Shown here: positions 1 through 8,676 of the stretch, one piece after another
Layout: each line of letters opens with the position of its first letter
Numbering within the stretch: position 1 is the stretch's first letter
Source of the DNA: Deltaproteobacteria bacterium
GTDB taxonomy: Bacteria; JADJOY01
Assembly: GCA_016713535.1 (NCBI GenBank)
Contig: JADJOY010000007.1
Location: forward strand, 1 to 64,000
Length of the DNA stretch: 64,000 nucleotides
Direction of reading: 5' to 3'
Translations under genes and position numbers: made by a program
Notes under the pieces: model-generated
The model's database searches: none
What the model was told of the DNA's origin: nothing
Seen by the model: only the letters and a program-made list of their open reading frames with translations

Positions 1-26
1 ACTTCCCACCTCGTGTCAACGGCGAG

Positions 27-1291
27 TTAAGTGAGGGCGATGACCGCCTCCCTCCGTGTCGGGTCGTACAGCGTGCCAGTGCGGAGCATGGCGAAGAGCA
101 CCGTGAAGAGGCGGTCGGCGACGATGCGACAGGCGTGTCCGTGGGTCTTCCGCGGGCCTTCACCGCTCGGTAGAGCGCCTGACCCTTTGGATCGTGCTGG
201 GCGTACACCCCTGCCCAGTAGTGCATCGCGGTACGCAGCCGTTCACTGCACGCCCGTCTCATCACCACGATCCGGCGTTTGCCGCTCTGGCGGGTCACGG
301 GTGCCGCCCCGAGAGCAGCCGTAGCTGCTCGTCCCGCCGACGCAGCAGCTCATACGCCTCGCCCACTACGCAGCTCACCACCTTGTCCCCTGCGCCGGGC
401 AGGGACCGGATCACCGCCAGATCGCTCGGCCGGCGCGGAGATCCTGGCGCTGATCCGTCGGGCGGCTCGGTCGAGTCGTCCTCGGTCATCTCCTCGAGGA
501 TCGCCGTCACCCGTTCATCGACCTCGCGCCGCAGCCGGTGAGCCATCTTCAGCTGCGCAACCAATACCCGCACGTGCAGCTCACCCGCACGCACCGTCCC
601 AGCACTCACACCGAGCCCAGGCGCACGCAACGCAGCCGCGGATCCTCGCACGTCACGCGCCGGATCCGATGGTCCTTCAACACCCCCCCAGCCGGGCCAA
701 CGCAAAGCGCCGACCGGCCTGCGGCGTCGGTACGCGCTCCAGCAATGCCCAAAGCCACGGCTCATTCGCCGCCGGGCAATGCACCAGCGCCTGCGGGTAG
801 TAGCCGTTGAGCTCGTCACGAAGCTGGTTGCTCATCCGCACGAGCTGTTCAGTGAGCTCGTCGTGCAGACGCGACGCCTCGCGAAGCTCGGTGACCAGCG
901 GGTCTTCTGCCACTAGTTGCCGAAAGCGGCGTCGATCGGTCCGCAACGCATCGCCGATCACATACCCGTCCCGTCGGTCGTCCTTCGCACCGCCGACGCT
1001 CAGGCGGTCGCGGAAACGATCGACCTGCTTGGGGTTGATCGCGAACACGCCGAAGCCCTGTGCGAGCAGCGTGTCCACGATGGCTCCGCGAGGTGTCTCG
1101 ATACCTACGGCCACTCGATCGGCGCGGCCACCGCTGTGATCCAACAGGTGCTTCACGAGCTGTGCGAGCCCCTCCCCCGAGTGGGGGACGGACGCTTCGT
1201 GCACGATCCGGCCCGCACGATCGAGCACGCACAGTTGATGGAACGTGTTGCCCCAATCCACTCCAGCGAACCAGTCAAAATCCTCGTCCAC
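27..1291 (-). pseudogene. IS110-family transposase, frameshifted relic
   Basis: Recombinase of the IS110 family (RuvC-like DEDD domain followed by a transposase_20 domain). The start is GTG at 1291, behind a good GGAGG ribosome site. The N-terminal half is intact: GVDWG gives the first Asp, VGIETP the Glu, and the GAKDDRRDGYVIGDA stretch the last Asp residues. The frame is lost at a run of seven G at 681-687, where one fewer G would read on as LGGVLKDH. At least two more shifts follow (about 600-640 and near 295). The C-terminal part is readable only in pieces: SLPGAGDKVV, then GAAPVTRQSGKRR, ending in ..VIALT and TAA at 27-29. Reassembled length is about 420 residues, normal for the family. 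The element ends were not found. In this family the bridge RNA lies in the non-coding end beside the gene. Confidence 0.88.
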
Positions 1292-1505
1292 GGCGCACCT
1301 CCTCCCTTGCGTTTGCGACACCGCGGCCCTGCGTGCCTCCCGTCTGCCCTGTATCGGCGCTCGAGGCGCGGGCTTCCCACTGGACGTGAAGAGCACGGCT
1401 ACCCTTCGGGGCGCATGTCCTACACGGGCGCTCGAAGCGCGGGGGCGAGCTGGCGCTCCCGAAGGGCAGACCGGGTGTTCAGGAAAAAAGATACAGGGGC
1501 GAGCG
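1292..1505. other. Non-coding spacer between the IS110 relic and the RAYT gene
   Basis: No gene is supported here. The stretch holds two related GC-rich segments, GGCGCTCGAGGCGCGGG (near 1354) and GGCGCTCGAAGCGCGGG (near 1427), and a degenerate hairpin element at the RAYT end. If the IS110 element is of the IS110 subgroup, its bridge RNA would be encoded here, upstream of the transposase. That is an inference; no bridge-RNA fold was established. Confidence 0.4.
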
Positions 1506-1516
1506 TCAGCTCGCCC
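1493..1516 (+). repeat. REP-like hairpin overlapping the 3' end of the RAYT gene
   Basis: ACAGGGGCGAGCGTCAGCTC then GCC: the stem GGCGAGC/GCTCGCC closes a GTCA loop. It is a slightly degenerate copy of the exact element at 2119-2141 (ACAG where that copy has GTAG). On the minus strand it supplies the final codons and the TGA stop of the RAYT gene. Confidence 0.75.
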
Positions 1517-1973
1517 GGAGCCCGGCGACGGCGATGCCGCCCCAGTGGGGATACGCGTCGCGGCATTGCACCAAGCCGGCTCGGACCGGGTTCTCGATGA
1601 CGTACGCGGCGACTCGCGCGACCTCCTCGTCACGCCGCAGGAAGTGATCCCAGAACCCGCGCTGCCAGATCCGCTCGGGCGCGCCTCGAGCGCGCAGCTC
1701 GCGAGACGCGTTGGCCTTGATCCGTCCCACGAGTTGGACGATGTCGCACCGGTGAGACGGCGATGCGACGACGTGCACGTGATCCAGCATCACGCAGTAG
1801 GCGTACACGACCACTCCGGTGGCGGCGGAGACCCGCCCCAGAACACCCACCGTCACGCGCGCCAGCTCATCCTTCGCGAAGATCGGCCTTCGATCGAAGG
1901 TACAGAAGGTGAGCGAGCAGATCCGGTTCGGGTCGCCGTAGACCGCGAGATCGAGCCGGATCCGTCGCCGAGT
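1506..1973 (-). CDS. REP-associated tyrosine transposase (RAYT, Y1_Tnp), no normal start codon
   Basis: A single-strand DNA transposase of the IS200/RAYT type. The HUH metal site is visible in VMLDHVHVV, and the nucleophilic Tyr in the helix RVAAYVIENPVRAG. The frame is open from just after a TGA at 1974-1976 and reads RRRIRLDLAVYGDPNR, then SLTFCTFDRRPIFAKDE, which looks like the usual RAYT N-terminus. However, no ATG, GTG or TTG occurs in this frame before GTG at 1856, which would remove the first beta strand. Either the start has decayed, a shift hides it further upstream, or an internal start is used. Length as drawn is about 155 residues, normal for the family. It is flanked by GTAG-headed hairpins on both sides, the arrangement expected for a RAYT and its REP targets. 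Confidence 0.78.
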   Translation of the reverse strand, partial: TRRRIRLDLAVYGDPNRICSLTFCTFDRRPIFAKDELARVTVGVLGRVSAATGVVVYAYCVMLDHVHVVASPSHRCDIVQLVGRIKANASRELRARGAPERIWQRGFWDHFLRRDEEVARVAAYVIENPVRAGLVQCRDAYPHWGGIAVAGLRAS

Positions 1974-2036
1974 TCAACCTGCGGGCGTCATCGCGCGCCG
2001 CCATCCGCAAGAGCGGTGCCGGTCGATCGCCACCGC

Positions 2037-2224
2037 GGGCGGGCTCACGCCCGCCCCTACGCTACCACGGGACGTCCGGTGGATGGGGAGGCGATCCCAT
2101 CGGACGTTGCGTGGCTGTGTAGGGGCGAGCGTCAGCTCGCCAGACTTCTAGAGCGGCGGTCGCGATCGAAGGTCGCAGTCTCGCCGCAGTCACACGACCC
2201 GGGCGGGCTCACGCCCGCCCCTAC
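2037..2224. repeat. Three GTAG-headed REP-like hairpins upstream of the RAYT
   Basis: Copies lie at 2037-2060 (minus), 2119-2141 (plus) and 2201-2224 (minus). In GTAG-first orientation they read GTAGGGGCG(A/G)GCGT(C/G)AGC and then the stem complement. The two minus copies are followed by a shared flank of the form GCT(A/C)CCA(C/T)GGGACGTC, so the repeated unit is longer than the hairpin. The rest of 1974-2258 carries no recognisable gene. Confidence 0.82.
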
Positions 2225-2258
2225 GCTCCCATGGGACGTCTTGTGGATGTGCCCGCCG

Positions 2259-3458
2259 CTACACGGCGACGGCGCGCGGCGCGGGGGTGAACTCGACGTC
2301 GAGGTACTCGGGGCCGCGGAAGGCGAGGCCGACGATGCCCGAGCGGCCGTCGCGGGCGAGGCGCAGATCGGGCAGCCGGTCGAAGAGCGCCTCCATGGCG
2401 ACGCGCGCTTCCGCGTACGCGAGGCGGGAGCCGGCGCAGAAGTGCCGCCCCTGGCCGAAGCCGAGCATGGCGCTCGTATCGCGGCGAAGGTCCCAGGCGG
2501 CGGGCCGATCGAACACCGCCGGGTCGCGGTTCGCCGCGCCGATCGAGAGCAAGAGCCGCGAGCCCGCCTCCAGCTCGTAGCCCGCGATCGTCGTGGGCCG
2601 CACGTTCTCGCGCCACACGAGCTGCACCGGCCCCTCCCAGCGCAGCGTCTCGTCCATCACCGGCTGGAGCAGCTCACGGTTCGCGCGCACCTCGTCGAGG
2701 ACGTCGGGGTGCCTGAGCAGCGCGGTCATTGCGTTGCCGATCAGGTGGTACGTGGTCTCGGCGCCGGCGATCACGAGCAGCCGGAGGAAGCTCGTGACCT
2801 CGTCGTTGGTCAGGCGCTCGCCGTCGATCTCGGCGTGGACGAGCTGGCTCACCATGTCGCCGGTCGGCTCGCGGCGGCGGCTCTCGATCACCGGCTCGAA
2901 GTACTTGCCGAGCTTGTGCGCGGCCTTCATGCCGGCGACAGGGTCGCTGCCGACGCGCGTGAGGTCGATCGCCCAGCGGTGCACCTGGTCGTAGTCCTCG
3001 ACCGGCAGCCCGAGGATGGTCACGAACACCCGGAGCGGGAACGTGAACGTGAACGCCTCGACCAGGTCCGCGCGCCCCTCGTGGACGAAGCGGTCGATGA
3101 GGTCGTGGGCGATCTTCTCCATCCGCCCCGGCAGGTCGCCGCGCAGCGCGCGCGGCGCGAGATACGGCGTGATGAGCTGGCGGTGCTTGGTGTGCTCGCG
3201 CCCGTCCATCTCGATGACGGTGCGGCCGATCACGAAGCCGATGCCCGCGTGGTTGGCCTTGCTCGAGAAGAGGTCGTCGTCGACCAGTGCCTTCACGACG
3301 TCGGCGTGGCGGGTGATCAGGAACCCCTCGTAGCCCGTGCCCCACAGCTTGAGCACCGGCGACTCGACGCGCAGCCGGTCGTAGACCGAATACGGATCGG
3401 GGACCGGCGCCGACTCGTTGCCGCCGAAGAGATCGATCAGCGTGACCGTGTCGCTCAT
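2259..3458 (-). CDS. Cytochrome P450
   Basis: A 399-residue soluble bacterial P450. It shows the I-helix AGAETT (231-236), the K-helix ETLR (270-273) and the heme loop FGQGRHFCAG with the cysteine ligand at about residue 341. It is expected to hydroxylate a hydrophobic substrate using external ferredoxin and reductase, which are not encoded nearby. The ATG start is set by the ATGA overlap with the stop of the upstream acyl-CoA dehydrogenase gene, so the two are translationally coupled. The neighbours (two acyl-CoA dehydrogenases, a CoA ligase, an Ltp2-like protein) suggest a role in opening the breakdown of a sterol or other branched or cyclic lipid, as CYP125/CYP142-type enzymes do. The substrate itself cannot be read from the sequence. 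Confidence 0.95.
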   Translation of the reverse strand: MSDTVTLIDLFGGNESAPVPDPYSVYDRLRVESPVLKLWGTGYEGFLITRHADVVKALVDDDLFSSKANHAGIGFVIGRTVIEMDGREHTKHRQLITPYLAPRALRGDLPGRMEKIAHDLIDRFVHEGRADLVEAFTFTFPLRVFVTILGLPVEDYDQVHRWAIDLTRVGSDPVAGMKAAHKLGKYFEPVIESRRREPTGDMVSQLVHAEIDGERLTNDEVTSFLRLLVIAGAETTYHLIGNAMTALLRHPDVLDEVRANRELLQPVMDETLRWEGPVQLVWRENVRPTTIAGYELEAGSRLLLSIGAANRDPAVFDRPAAWDLRRDTSAMLGFGQGRHFCAGSRLAYAEARVAMEALFDRLPDLRLARDGRSGIVGLAFRGPEYLDVEFTPAPRAVAV

Positions 3459-4567
3459 GCGCTCCTCGCGTCGCCTTCTCGGTCGTCGTCGCGCGGCCCG
3501 TCGATCACCAGCGCCGCGAGCTCGTCGAGCCAGTGCTCGCTCCCGCCCCAGTCCTGCCCGAGGGTGAGCAGCCGCTTGTAGAAGAGGTGGAGGTCGACCT
3601 CCCAGGTGAAGCCCGCGCCGCCCAGGATCTGGATCGCCTCGGCGGCCACCTGCGGGTAGTGCTCGGACGCGAAGCTCTTGGCGAGCGCCGCGGCGCGGTG
3701 GCGCTCGATGGGATGGGCGGCGTCCGCAGCCCAGAGCGCGTAGTAGGCGCCGGCACGTCCGGTCTCGACGGTCTGCAGCATGGTCGCGCAGAGGTGCGCT
3801 ACCGCCTGGAACGACCCGATCGGCTTGCCGAACTGAACACGGGTCTTGGCGTAGTCGACGGCGAGTGTGAGCGCGGCCTGGGCCGCGCCGAGGCCATCCA
3901 CGGCGAGCGCGATCGCGACGCGGTCCACCGCGGGCGCGAGCGCCTCGATCGGCCCGAGGAGCTCGCCGGGTGTGTCGTCGAGGGTGAGCGTCGCGAAGCG
4001 GCGCGTGCCGTCGATCGTGACCTCGGGCTCGACGCGCACACCGGGCGCGTCGCGGCGTACGGCCCACACGTGGCTGCCGGCGGTCACGACGAAGAGGCTC
4101 GCGGACTCGCCGCCCTGGACGTTCACCTTGCGGCCGGTGAGACGGCCTTCGGCCTCGTCGGTCACGGGCGCGTGCCAGCGGCCGAAGCTGGCACCCGCGT
4201 CGACGAGTGCGAGGGTGGCGATCGAGTCGCCGCTCGCGAGGGCGGCCAAGTGGTCGCGAGCTTCGAGCGCCACGAGCGCGCTGGTCGCGCCGACGCAGCT
4301 CGCGAGGAACGGTCCGGGGTGTGCGACGCGGCCGAGCTCCTCGAGCACCACTCCCGCCTCGACCATGCCGGCGCCGACGCCGCCCGCGTCCTCGGGGACG
4401 AGCAGGCCCACGAGGCCGAGGTCGACCATCCCGCGCCACACGGCGTCGGTGGTGCCGCGGCGATCGCTCCAGCGCTCGCGCACCCACGCGAGCGGCGCCT
4501 GATCGGCGAGGAAGCGCCGCACCGTGCTGCGCAGCTCCTCCTGCTCGGCGGTGAAGAAGGCGTCCAT
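3455..4567 (-). CDS. Acyl-CoA dehydrogenase (FadE-type)
   Basis: A 370-residue acyl-CoA dehydrogenase that would oxidise an acyl-CoA to the enoyl-CoA with FAD. The N-terminal helical domain begins FFTAEQEELR. The C-terminal domain has YAKTRVQFGKPIGSFQ and QILGGAGFTWEVDLHLFYKR, typical of the actinobacterial FadE group that works in heteromeric pairs. ATG at 4567 is preferred over ATG at 4573 because GAGG lies nine bases ahead of it. Its stop overlaps the P450 start by four bases. A second, different acyl-CoA dehydrogenase lies just upstream, beyond a hairpin-rich spacer, so the two may form an alpha2beta2 enzyme. That pairing is inference. Confidence 0.9.
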   Translation of the reverse strand: MDAFFTAEQEELRSTVRRFLADQAPLAWVRERWSDRRGTTDAVWRGMVDLGLVGLLVPEDAGGVGAGMVEAGVVLEELGRVAHPGPFLASCVGATSALVALEARDHLAALASGDSIATLALVDAGASFGRWHAPVTDEAEGRLTGRKVNVQGGESASLFVVTAGSHVWAVRRDAPGVRVEPEVTIDGTRRFATLTLDDTPGELLGPIEALAPAVDRVAIALAVDGLGAAQAALTLAVDYAKTRVQFGKPIGSFQAVAHLCATMLQTVETGRAGAYYALWAADAAHPIERHRAAALAKSFASEHYPQVAAEAIQILGGAGFTWEVDLHLFYKRLLTLGQDWGGSEHWLDELAALVIDGPRDDDREGDARSA

Positions 4568-4967
4568 GTGCATCAGCCTCGGCCGCGGGCGCTCGCCCCC
4601 GTGGGGGCGGGGCGGCGGGGAGGCTGCTAGGGACGTCCGGGAAGACGATCCGGGCGGGGACGCGGGCGGGCTCACGCCCGCCCCTACACTCCTGTGCGAC
4701 GTCCGGGGTGAACGCGACGATCCCCCTACCCTGGACGCCGGGGACGGGGGGGGGGTGCATCCGGGGGGACGATCCGGGCGGCGCGGACGCGGGCGGGCTC
4801 ACGCCCGCCCCTACACTCCTGTGCGACGTCCGGGGTGAACGCGACGATCCGGGCGGCGCGGACGCGGGCGGGCTCACGCCCGCCCCTACGAGCAACCGCG
4901 GCGTGCGGCGCGGCCGCGACGGTGCGCGGCCCTCCAGGAGCCTCGCCTCGACGAAGCGGTTCGGGTC
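4568..4967. repeat. REP cluster with repeated flanks, no gene
   Basis: Three minus-oriented copies of the GTAGGGGCGGGCGTGAGC hairpin lie at 4664-4687, 4791-4814 and 4866-4889. The sequence after the first two is repeated too (ACTCCTGTGCGACGTCCGGG, then GTGAACGCGACGATCC), so this is an irregular tandem array of a 75-130 bp unit. A G10 run lies at about 4746-4755. No open frame here looks real. The array separates the two acyl-CoA dehydrogenase genes. Confidence 0.8.
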
Positions 4968-6284
4968 CTATCGTCCGGCACGCGACGCGCGCCCATCCTC
5001 GGCCCGTAGGGGCGGGGCCTGTCCCCGCCCGCAGGAGTCGGTGGCGGCGAAGCCGCCTCGGGCGGGGATGAACCCCGCCCCTACGAGCAACCGCGGCGTG
5101 CGGCGCGGCGGAGACGAGCGCGGAGTTCGCGATCTCGGCAGCCCGAGCACGCGCGCGGCGATGATGTTGCGGTTGACCTGGGTGGTGCCGCCGGCGATCG
5201 AGGTGGCGCGGACGTAGACGCGCTGCTCGCCCCAGCGCCCCGAGTTGGCCGCCGGGCCGAGCACGCGCCCCGCCGTAGCGGCGATCGCGTTCTCGGTGTC
5301 GGACCACACCAGCTTGGCGAGCGAGCCCTCGGGACCGGGCGGGCGGCCGAGCACGCTCGCCGAGAGCGCGCGGTCGGCGAGGAACTTCATGTGCTCGGCG
5401 AGCATGTAGGCACGCGCCAGCTCGCGGCGTTTCATCGGATCGGCCGTCACCGGCGCGCCGTCGACCACCGTGGCGCGCGCGTCCTCGATCAGTCGCGCGA
5501 CGCGCTTGCGCACCTGGAGGTGCAGCGACGCCACCCCGGCGCGCTCGTGGCTGAGTGTCGCCATCGCGACCTTCCATCCGCCGTCGAGCGGACCCAGCAG
5601 TGCGCTCGCCGGCACCCGCACGTCCTCGAAGAAGAGCTCCGCGAACTCGCGCCCGCCGGTGATGGTGACGATCGGGCGGATCACGATGCCCGGCGTTCGA
5701 AGATCGACCAGCAGGCACGAGATCCCTTCGTGCTTCGCGGCCCCTGCGTTCGTACGCACCAGGAGCTCGCACCAGTCGGCATATTCGCCGAGGGTGTTCC
5801 AGACCTTCTGGCCGTTCACCACGAAATGGTCGCCATCGCGGACCGCGCGGGTGGTGATCGAGGCGAGGTCGCTGCCGGCGTTGGGCTCGGAGAAGCCCTG
5901 GCACCAGATCTCGTCGCCACGCAGCATCGGCCTCAGGAACCGGCTTCGCTGCGCGGCGGTGCCGTAGGTCATGATCGCGGGCGCGATGTTGGAGAGGCCG
6001 ATCACGTTGATCGGTCCGGGCGCCTCGGCGCGGCTCATCTCTTCCGTGAGCACCACCTGCTCGATCACGCTCGCCGCGCGTCCGCCGTACTCCTTCGGCC
6101 ACGACATGCCCGCGTAGCCCGCGTCGGCCAGCGTGCGGTTCCACGCCCGCAGCCGCTCGACGAGCTCGGGTGTCAGGTCGTCGCGGACCGTCACGCCGCG
6201 CAGCTCGGCGGGCAGGTTCGCCGCGAGCCACGCGCGCACGGCGGCGCGGAAGACCTCGGCGTCGGGTGGGTAGCGGAAGTCCAT
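4968..6284 (-). CDS. Acyl-CoA dehydrogenase with a repeat-encoded C-terminal tail
   Basis: The second FadE-type acyl-CoA dehydrogenase of the cluster. Family features include WCQGFSEPNAGSDLAS (FAD/substrate loop), FVVNGQKVWNT and the C-terminal SIAGGTTQVNRNIIAARVLG. The usual E of the YEGT motif is absent here, as in many subunits of this subgroup, so the base may lie elsewhere or in a partner. The family normally ends at VLGLPR, residue 384. This frame runs on for 54 more residues, rich in R, P, G and A (for example LLVGAGFIPARGG). They are translated from hairpin repeats at 5006-5084, so a repeat insertion appears to have removed the original stop. ATG at 6284 fits the family start MDFRYPPDAE. 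Confidence 0.92.
   Translation of the reverse strand: MDFRYPPDAEVFRAAVRAWLAANLPAELRGVTVRDDLTPELVERLRAWNRTLADAGYAGMSWPKEYGGRAASVIEQVVLTEEMSRAEAPGPINVIGLSNIAPAIMTYGTAAQRSRFLRPMLRGDEIWCQGFSEPNAGSDLASITTRAVRDGDHFVVNGQKVWNTLGEYADWCELLVRTNAGAAKHEGISCLLVDLRTPGIVIRPIVTITGGREFAELFFEDVRVPASALLGPLDGGWKVAMATLSHERAGVASLHLQVRKRVARLIEDARATVVDGAPVTADPMKRRELARAYMLAEHMKFLADRALSASVLGRPPGPEGSLAKLVWSDTENAIAATAGRVLGPAANSGRWGEQRVYVRATSIAGGTTQVNRNIIAARVLGLPRSRTPRSSPPRRTPRLLVGAGFIPARGGFAATDSCGRGQAPPLRAEDGRASRAGR
5006..5084. repeat. Inverted REP pair inside the acyl-CoA dehydrogenase tail
   Basis: A plus copy at 5006-5030 (GTAGGGGCGGGGCCTGTCCC and its stem end) faces a minus copy at 5060-5084, about 30 bases apart. 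Both are the GTAG-headed type. They are read through as the C-terminal extension of the dehydrogenase. Confidence 0.8.
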
Positions 6285-6464
6285 GGTCAGGTCGCCGCCC
6301 GTCCTCGCCAGCGGCCGTGCTTCGGGCGGGGACGGGCCCCGCCCCTACGCCCAATCTGCGGGTGGACGCGTGGACCGGAACGAACCCCGCCCCTACGCCG
6401 AACCGTAGGGGCGGGGTTACCGCCCGGCGGTTCCGCGGCGACCCGCCCACGCAGATCGCCGCGC
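6285..6464. repeat. REP elements between dehydrogenase and ligase genes
   Basis: Minus copies at 6324-6348 and (partial) 6382-6396, and a plus copy at about 6404-6425. The last two are head to head (CCCCTAC GCCGAACC GTAGGGG). No gene lies between the two coding regions. Confidence 0.75.
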
Positions 6465-8025
6465 TCATATCGCCCGCTCCCGCCCTTGCCAGTAGGGCTC
6501 GCGGAGCTTGCGCTTCATGAGCTTGCCGCTCGGGTCGCGCGGCAGCGCCTCGACCAGGTCGATCGAGCGCGGGATCTTGTAGCGCGCGAGGCGCGTCGCG
6601 CAGTGGGCGAGCAGCTCTTCGATCAGCGCCGCGTCCGCGCGGATGCCGCTCTCCGGCGCGACCACCGCCTTCACCTCTTCGCCCCACTCGGGGTGCGGGA
6701 TCCCGAACACCGCCACGTCGGCCACCTTCGGGTGAGCGAGGATCGCGCCCTCCACCTCGGCGGGGTAGATGTTCACGCCGCCCGAGATGATCATGTCGAT
6801 CTTGCGATCGCACAGGAAGAGGTAGCCGTCGGCGTCGAGGTAGCCCATGTCACCGGCGGTGAAGAGCCCGCCCCGGCGCGCCGCGCGGGTCTTCTCGGGG
6901 TCGCCGCCGTACTCGAAGTCGCTGTGCGAGCGCATGTAGACCGTCCCCACCACCCCGGGCGGGCACTCGTTGCCGTCGTCGTCGAACACCCGCACCTCGC
7001 CGCCCGCCCACGCGCGCCCGACGGTGCCAGGACGCGCGAGCCACTCGTCGGCGCGCACCAGCGTCCCGCCGCCTTCGGTCGAGCCGTAGTACTCGTAGAC
7101 GATCGGACCCCACCACTCGAGGATCCGGCGCTTCACGTCCACCGGGCACGGCGCCGCCGCGTGGACCACCGCGCGCAGGCTGCGCACGTCGTAGCGGCGG
7201 CGGGTCTCCTCGGGGAGCGCGAGCAGGCGGTGGAGCTGGGTCGGCACCAGATGCGTGGTGGTGACGCGGTGGCGCTCGATCAGGCGCAGCGCCTCCTCGG
7301 GGTCCCATTGATCCATGAGCACCACCGGGTGATCGAGGTGGAGCGAGAACCAGCCGTGGATCATGGGGGCCAGGTGGTACATCGGCGACGCCACCAGGTG
7401 GACGTGGTCGTCGCCGCGCGCCACGTCGTAGCGGAAGAGGTGCGCCGCCTGGAAGCCGATCGCCACGTCGGGGTCGATCGCCATGAGCTTGCGCCGCACA
7501 CTCTTGGGTCGACCGGTGGTGCCCGAGGTGTAGGGCAGGAGCTGGCCGGCGACGCGGTTCGCGGGCAGGCCCGCGGGCTGGTCGCGGACGAGCTCGGCGA
7601 GGGACGTGAAGCCCGCGATCGCCCCGACGGCGAGCCGCGCGCTCTCGGGCACGTTGGCCTCTCGGGCCGCCGCGCTCGCGACCTCGGCGAGGCGCTCGTG
7701 GGTAACGAACGCGCGCCGGCGCGTCGGCGAGGATGTACGCCACCTCGGCGGCCGTGAGGTGGGTGTTGATCGGCGTGACCTGGAGCCCGGTCTGCATCGC
7801 CGCGAGCATCACCTCGTAGATCGCGCGGCCGTTGGGGAGCAGCACCGCGACCACGTCGCCGGTCGTGAGCCCGAGGGCCCGGAGCGCGTGGGCGAGCCGG
7901 TTCCCGCCCTCCCACAGCTCGCGCGCGCTCACCTCGCGGCCGTCGGGCTCGACGAGCGCTCCGCGGCGCTCGTCCCACGCGAGCGCGCTTCGCCAGAAGC
8001 CAGGAACGGGTGGTGTCTGGTTCAC
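6465..8025 (-). CDS. Acyl-CoA ligase (AMP-forming, FadD-type), one frameshift
   Basis: Activates a carboxylic acid to its CoA ester with ATP. Visible motifs are the P-loop YTSGTTGRPKSVRRK, the A5 motif YEYYGSTEGGG, then LFLCDRKIDMIISGGVNIYP, and near the end LPRDPSGKLMKRK with the catalytic lysine. The GTG start at 8025 opens MNQTPPVPGFWRSALAW. The frame breaks near 7705-7725: the first part reads AYILADAPARVR, while the continuing frame reads FVTHERLAEVASAAA. One extra base would restore a protein of about 520 residues, the normal length. Because all catalytic motifs are kept, a sequencing error or very recent mutation is more likely than old decay. It is divergent from the DUF35/Ltp2-like pair, with a palindromic operator between them. 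Confidence 0.9.
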
Positions 8026-8060
8026 GAGAAGTGCGGTTTCGCGGCCGATTCACGCGGGAG

Positions 8061-8075
8061 TTGACGGTTCGTCAA
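8061..8075. promoter_or_regulatory. Palindromic operator, TTGACG-N3-CGTCAA
   Basis: TTGACGGTTCGTCAA is a perfect 6-3-6 inverted repeat in the short divergent region between the ligase (minus) and the DUF35/Ltp2-like genes (plus). The same half-sites with the same spacing recur at 14855-14869, between another divergent pair. A dimeric repressor such as TetR would fit. A TetR gene lies at 61.6-62.4 kb, but nothing in the sequence proves the link. Confidence 0.65.
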
Positions 8076-8082
8076 ATTCCGT

Positions 8083-8676
8083 GTGTTGATACCATGCACG
8101 CCCAAGCGGGGAAACCACCGCTTGCGGCGCGAGCTCGCTCGCCCCCCCATCCTCGCTGTCGTTCCGCCACCGGAGCCTCGCGCCGTGGAAGCCTGGCACC
8201 CGTTCCGCATCCTCCCTGCCCTCGACGACTCGAACCGTGTCTTCTGGACCAGCGGCGAGAGCGGCGCGCTCGCGATCGTGCGCTGCCGCGCGTGCGGGTT
8301 CTGGATCCACCCACCCTCGCCGATCTGCCCGAGCTGCCTGGGGCGCGACCTCACGCCACAGCCGGTGAGCGGGCGCGGCACGCTGGTGAGCTTCACGGTG
8401 AACCACCAGCCGTGGATCCCGGGCTTCGACCCGCCGTACGTGATCGCGCTCGTCGAGCTCGACGAGCAGCCCGGGCTGCGCATCACCAGCAACCTCGTGG
8501 GCTGCGCGATCGAGAAGGTGGAGATCGGGCTGCCGGTCGAGATCCTCTTCGACGAGTACGACGGCGTCTGGATCCCGCTCTTCCAGCCCACCGCCGATGC
8601 GTTCGAGCCCGGGGCGGGCGAAGGTGGTGGTGCCGTGGGCGCCGCGGCCGACGCCAGCGAGGAGGGCGCGCCATGA
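8083..8676 (+). CDS. DUF35 zinc-ribbon/OB-fold protein
   Basis: A small acyl-CoA-binding partner of thiolase-fold enzymes. The zinc ribbon CRACGFWIHPPSPICPSC is followed by the OB-fold (SGRGTLVSFTVNHQPW, PPYVIALVELDEQPG). Known DUF35 proteins bind thiolases or Ltp2-type aldolases and shape the substrate channel; in mycobacteria the domain is part of the ChsH2 hydratase chain. GTG at 8083 is the longest start. GTG at 8185 (MEAWHPFRILPALDDSN) fits the family better and is probably the real one; the ribosome sites do not decide. The stop overlaps the next gene's ATG (ATGA), which suggests a 1:1 complex with that product. Confidence 0.88.
   Translation: MLIPCTPKRGNHRLRRELARPPILAVVPPPEPRAVEAWHPFRILPALDDSNRVFWTSGESGALAIVRCRACGFWIHPPSPICPSCLGRDLTPQPVSGRGTLVSFTVNHQPWIPGFDPPYVIALVELDEQPGLRITSNLVGCAIEKVEIGLPVEILFDEYDGVWIPLFQPTADAFEPGAGEGGGAVGAAADASEEGAP

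Noticed and set aside
27-1291. Functional IS110 element
   Set aside because: At least three frame breaks and no recognisable element ends in the window.
1245-3581. Very long open frame on the plus strand (778 codons), and many similar ones
   Set aside because: It lies antisense to the RAYT and P450 genes, is low in complexity, rich in R, A, G and P, and has no domain. Such frames are expected by chance at this G+C level.
4664-4889. CRISPR-like look of three direct repeats
   Set aside because: Spacing is uneven, the spacers resemble each other, the repeat belongs to the dispersed hairpin family, and no cas gene is in the window.
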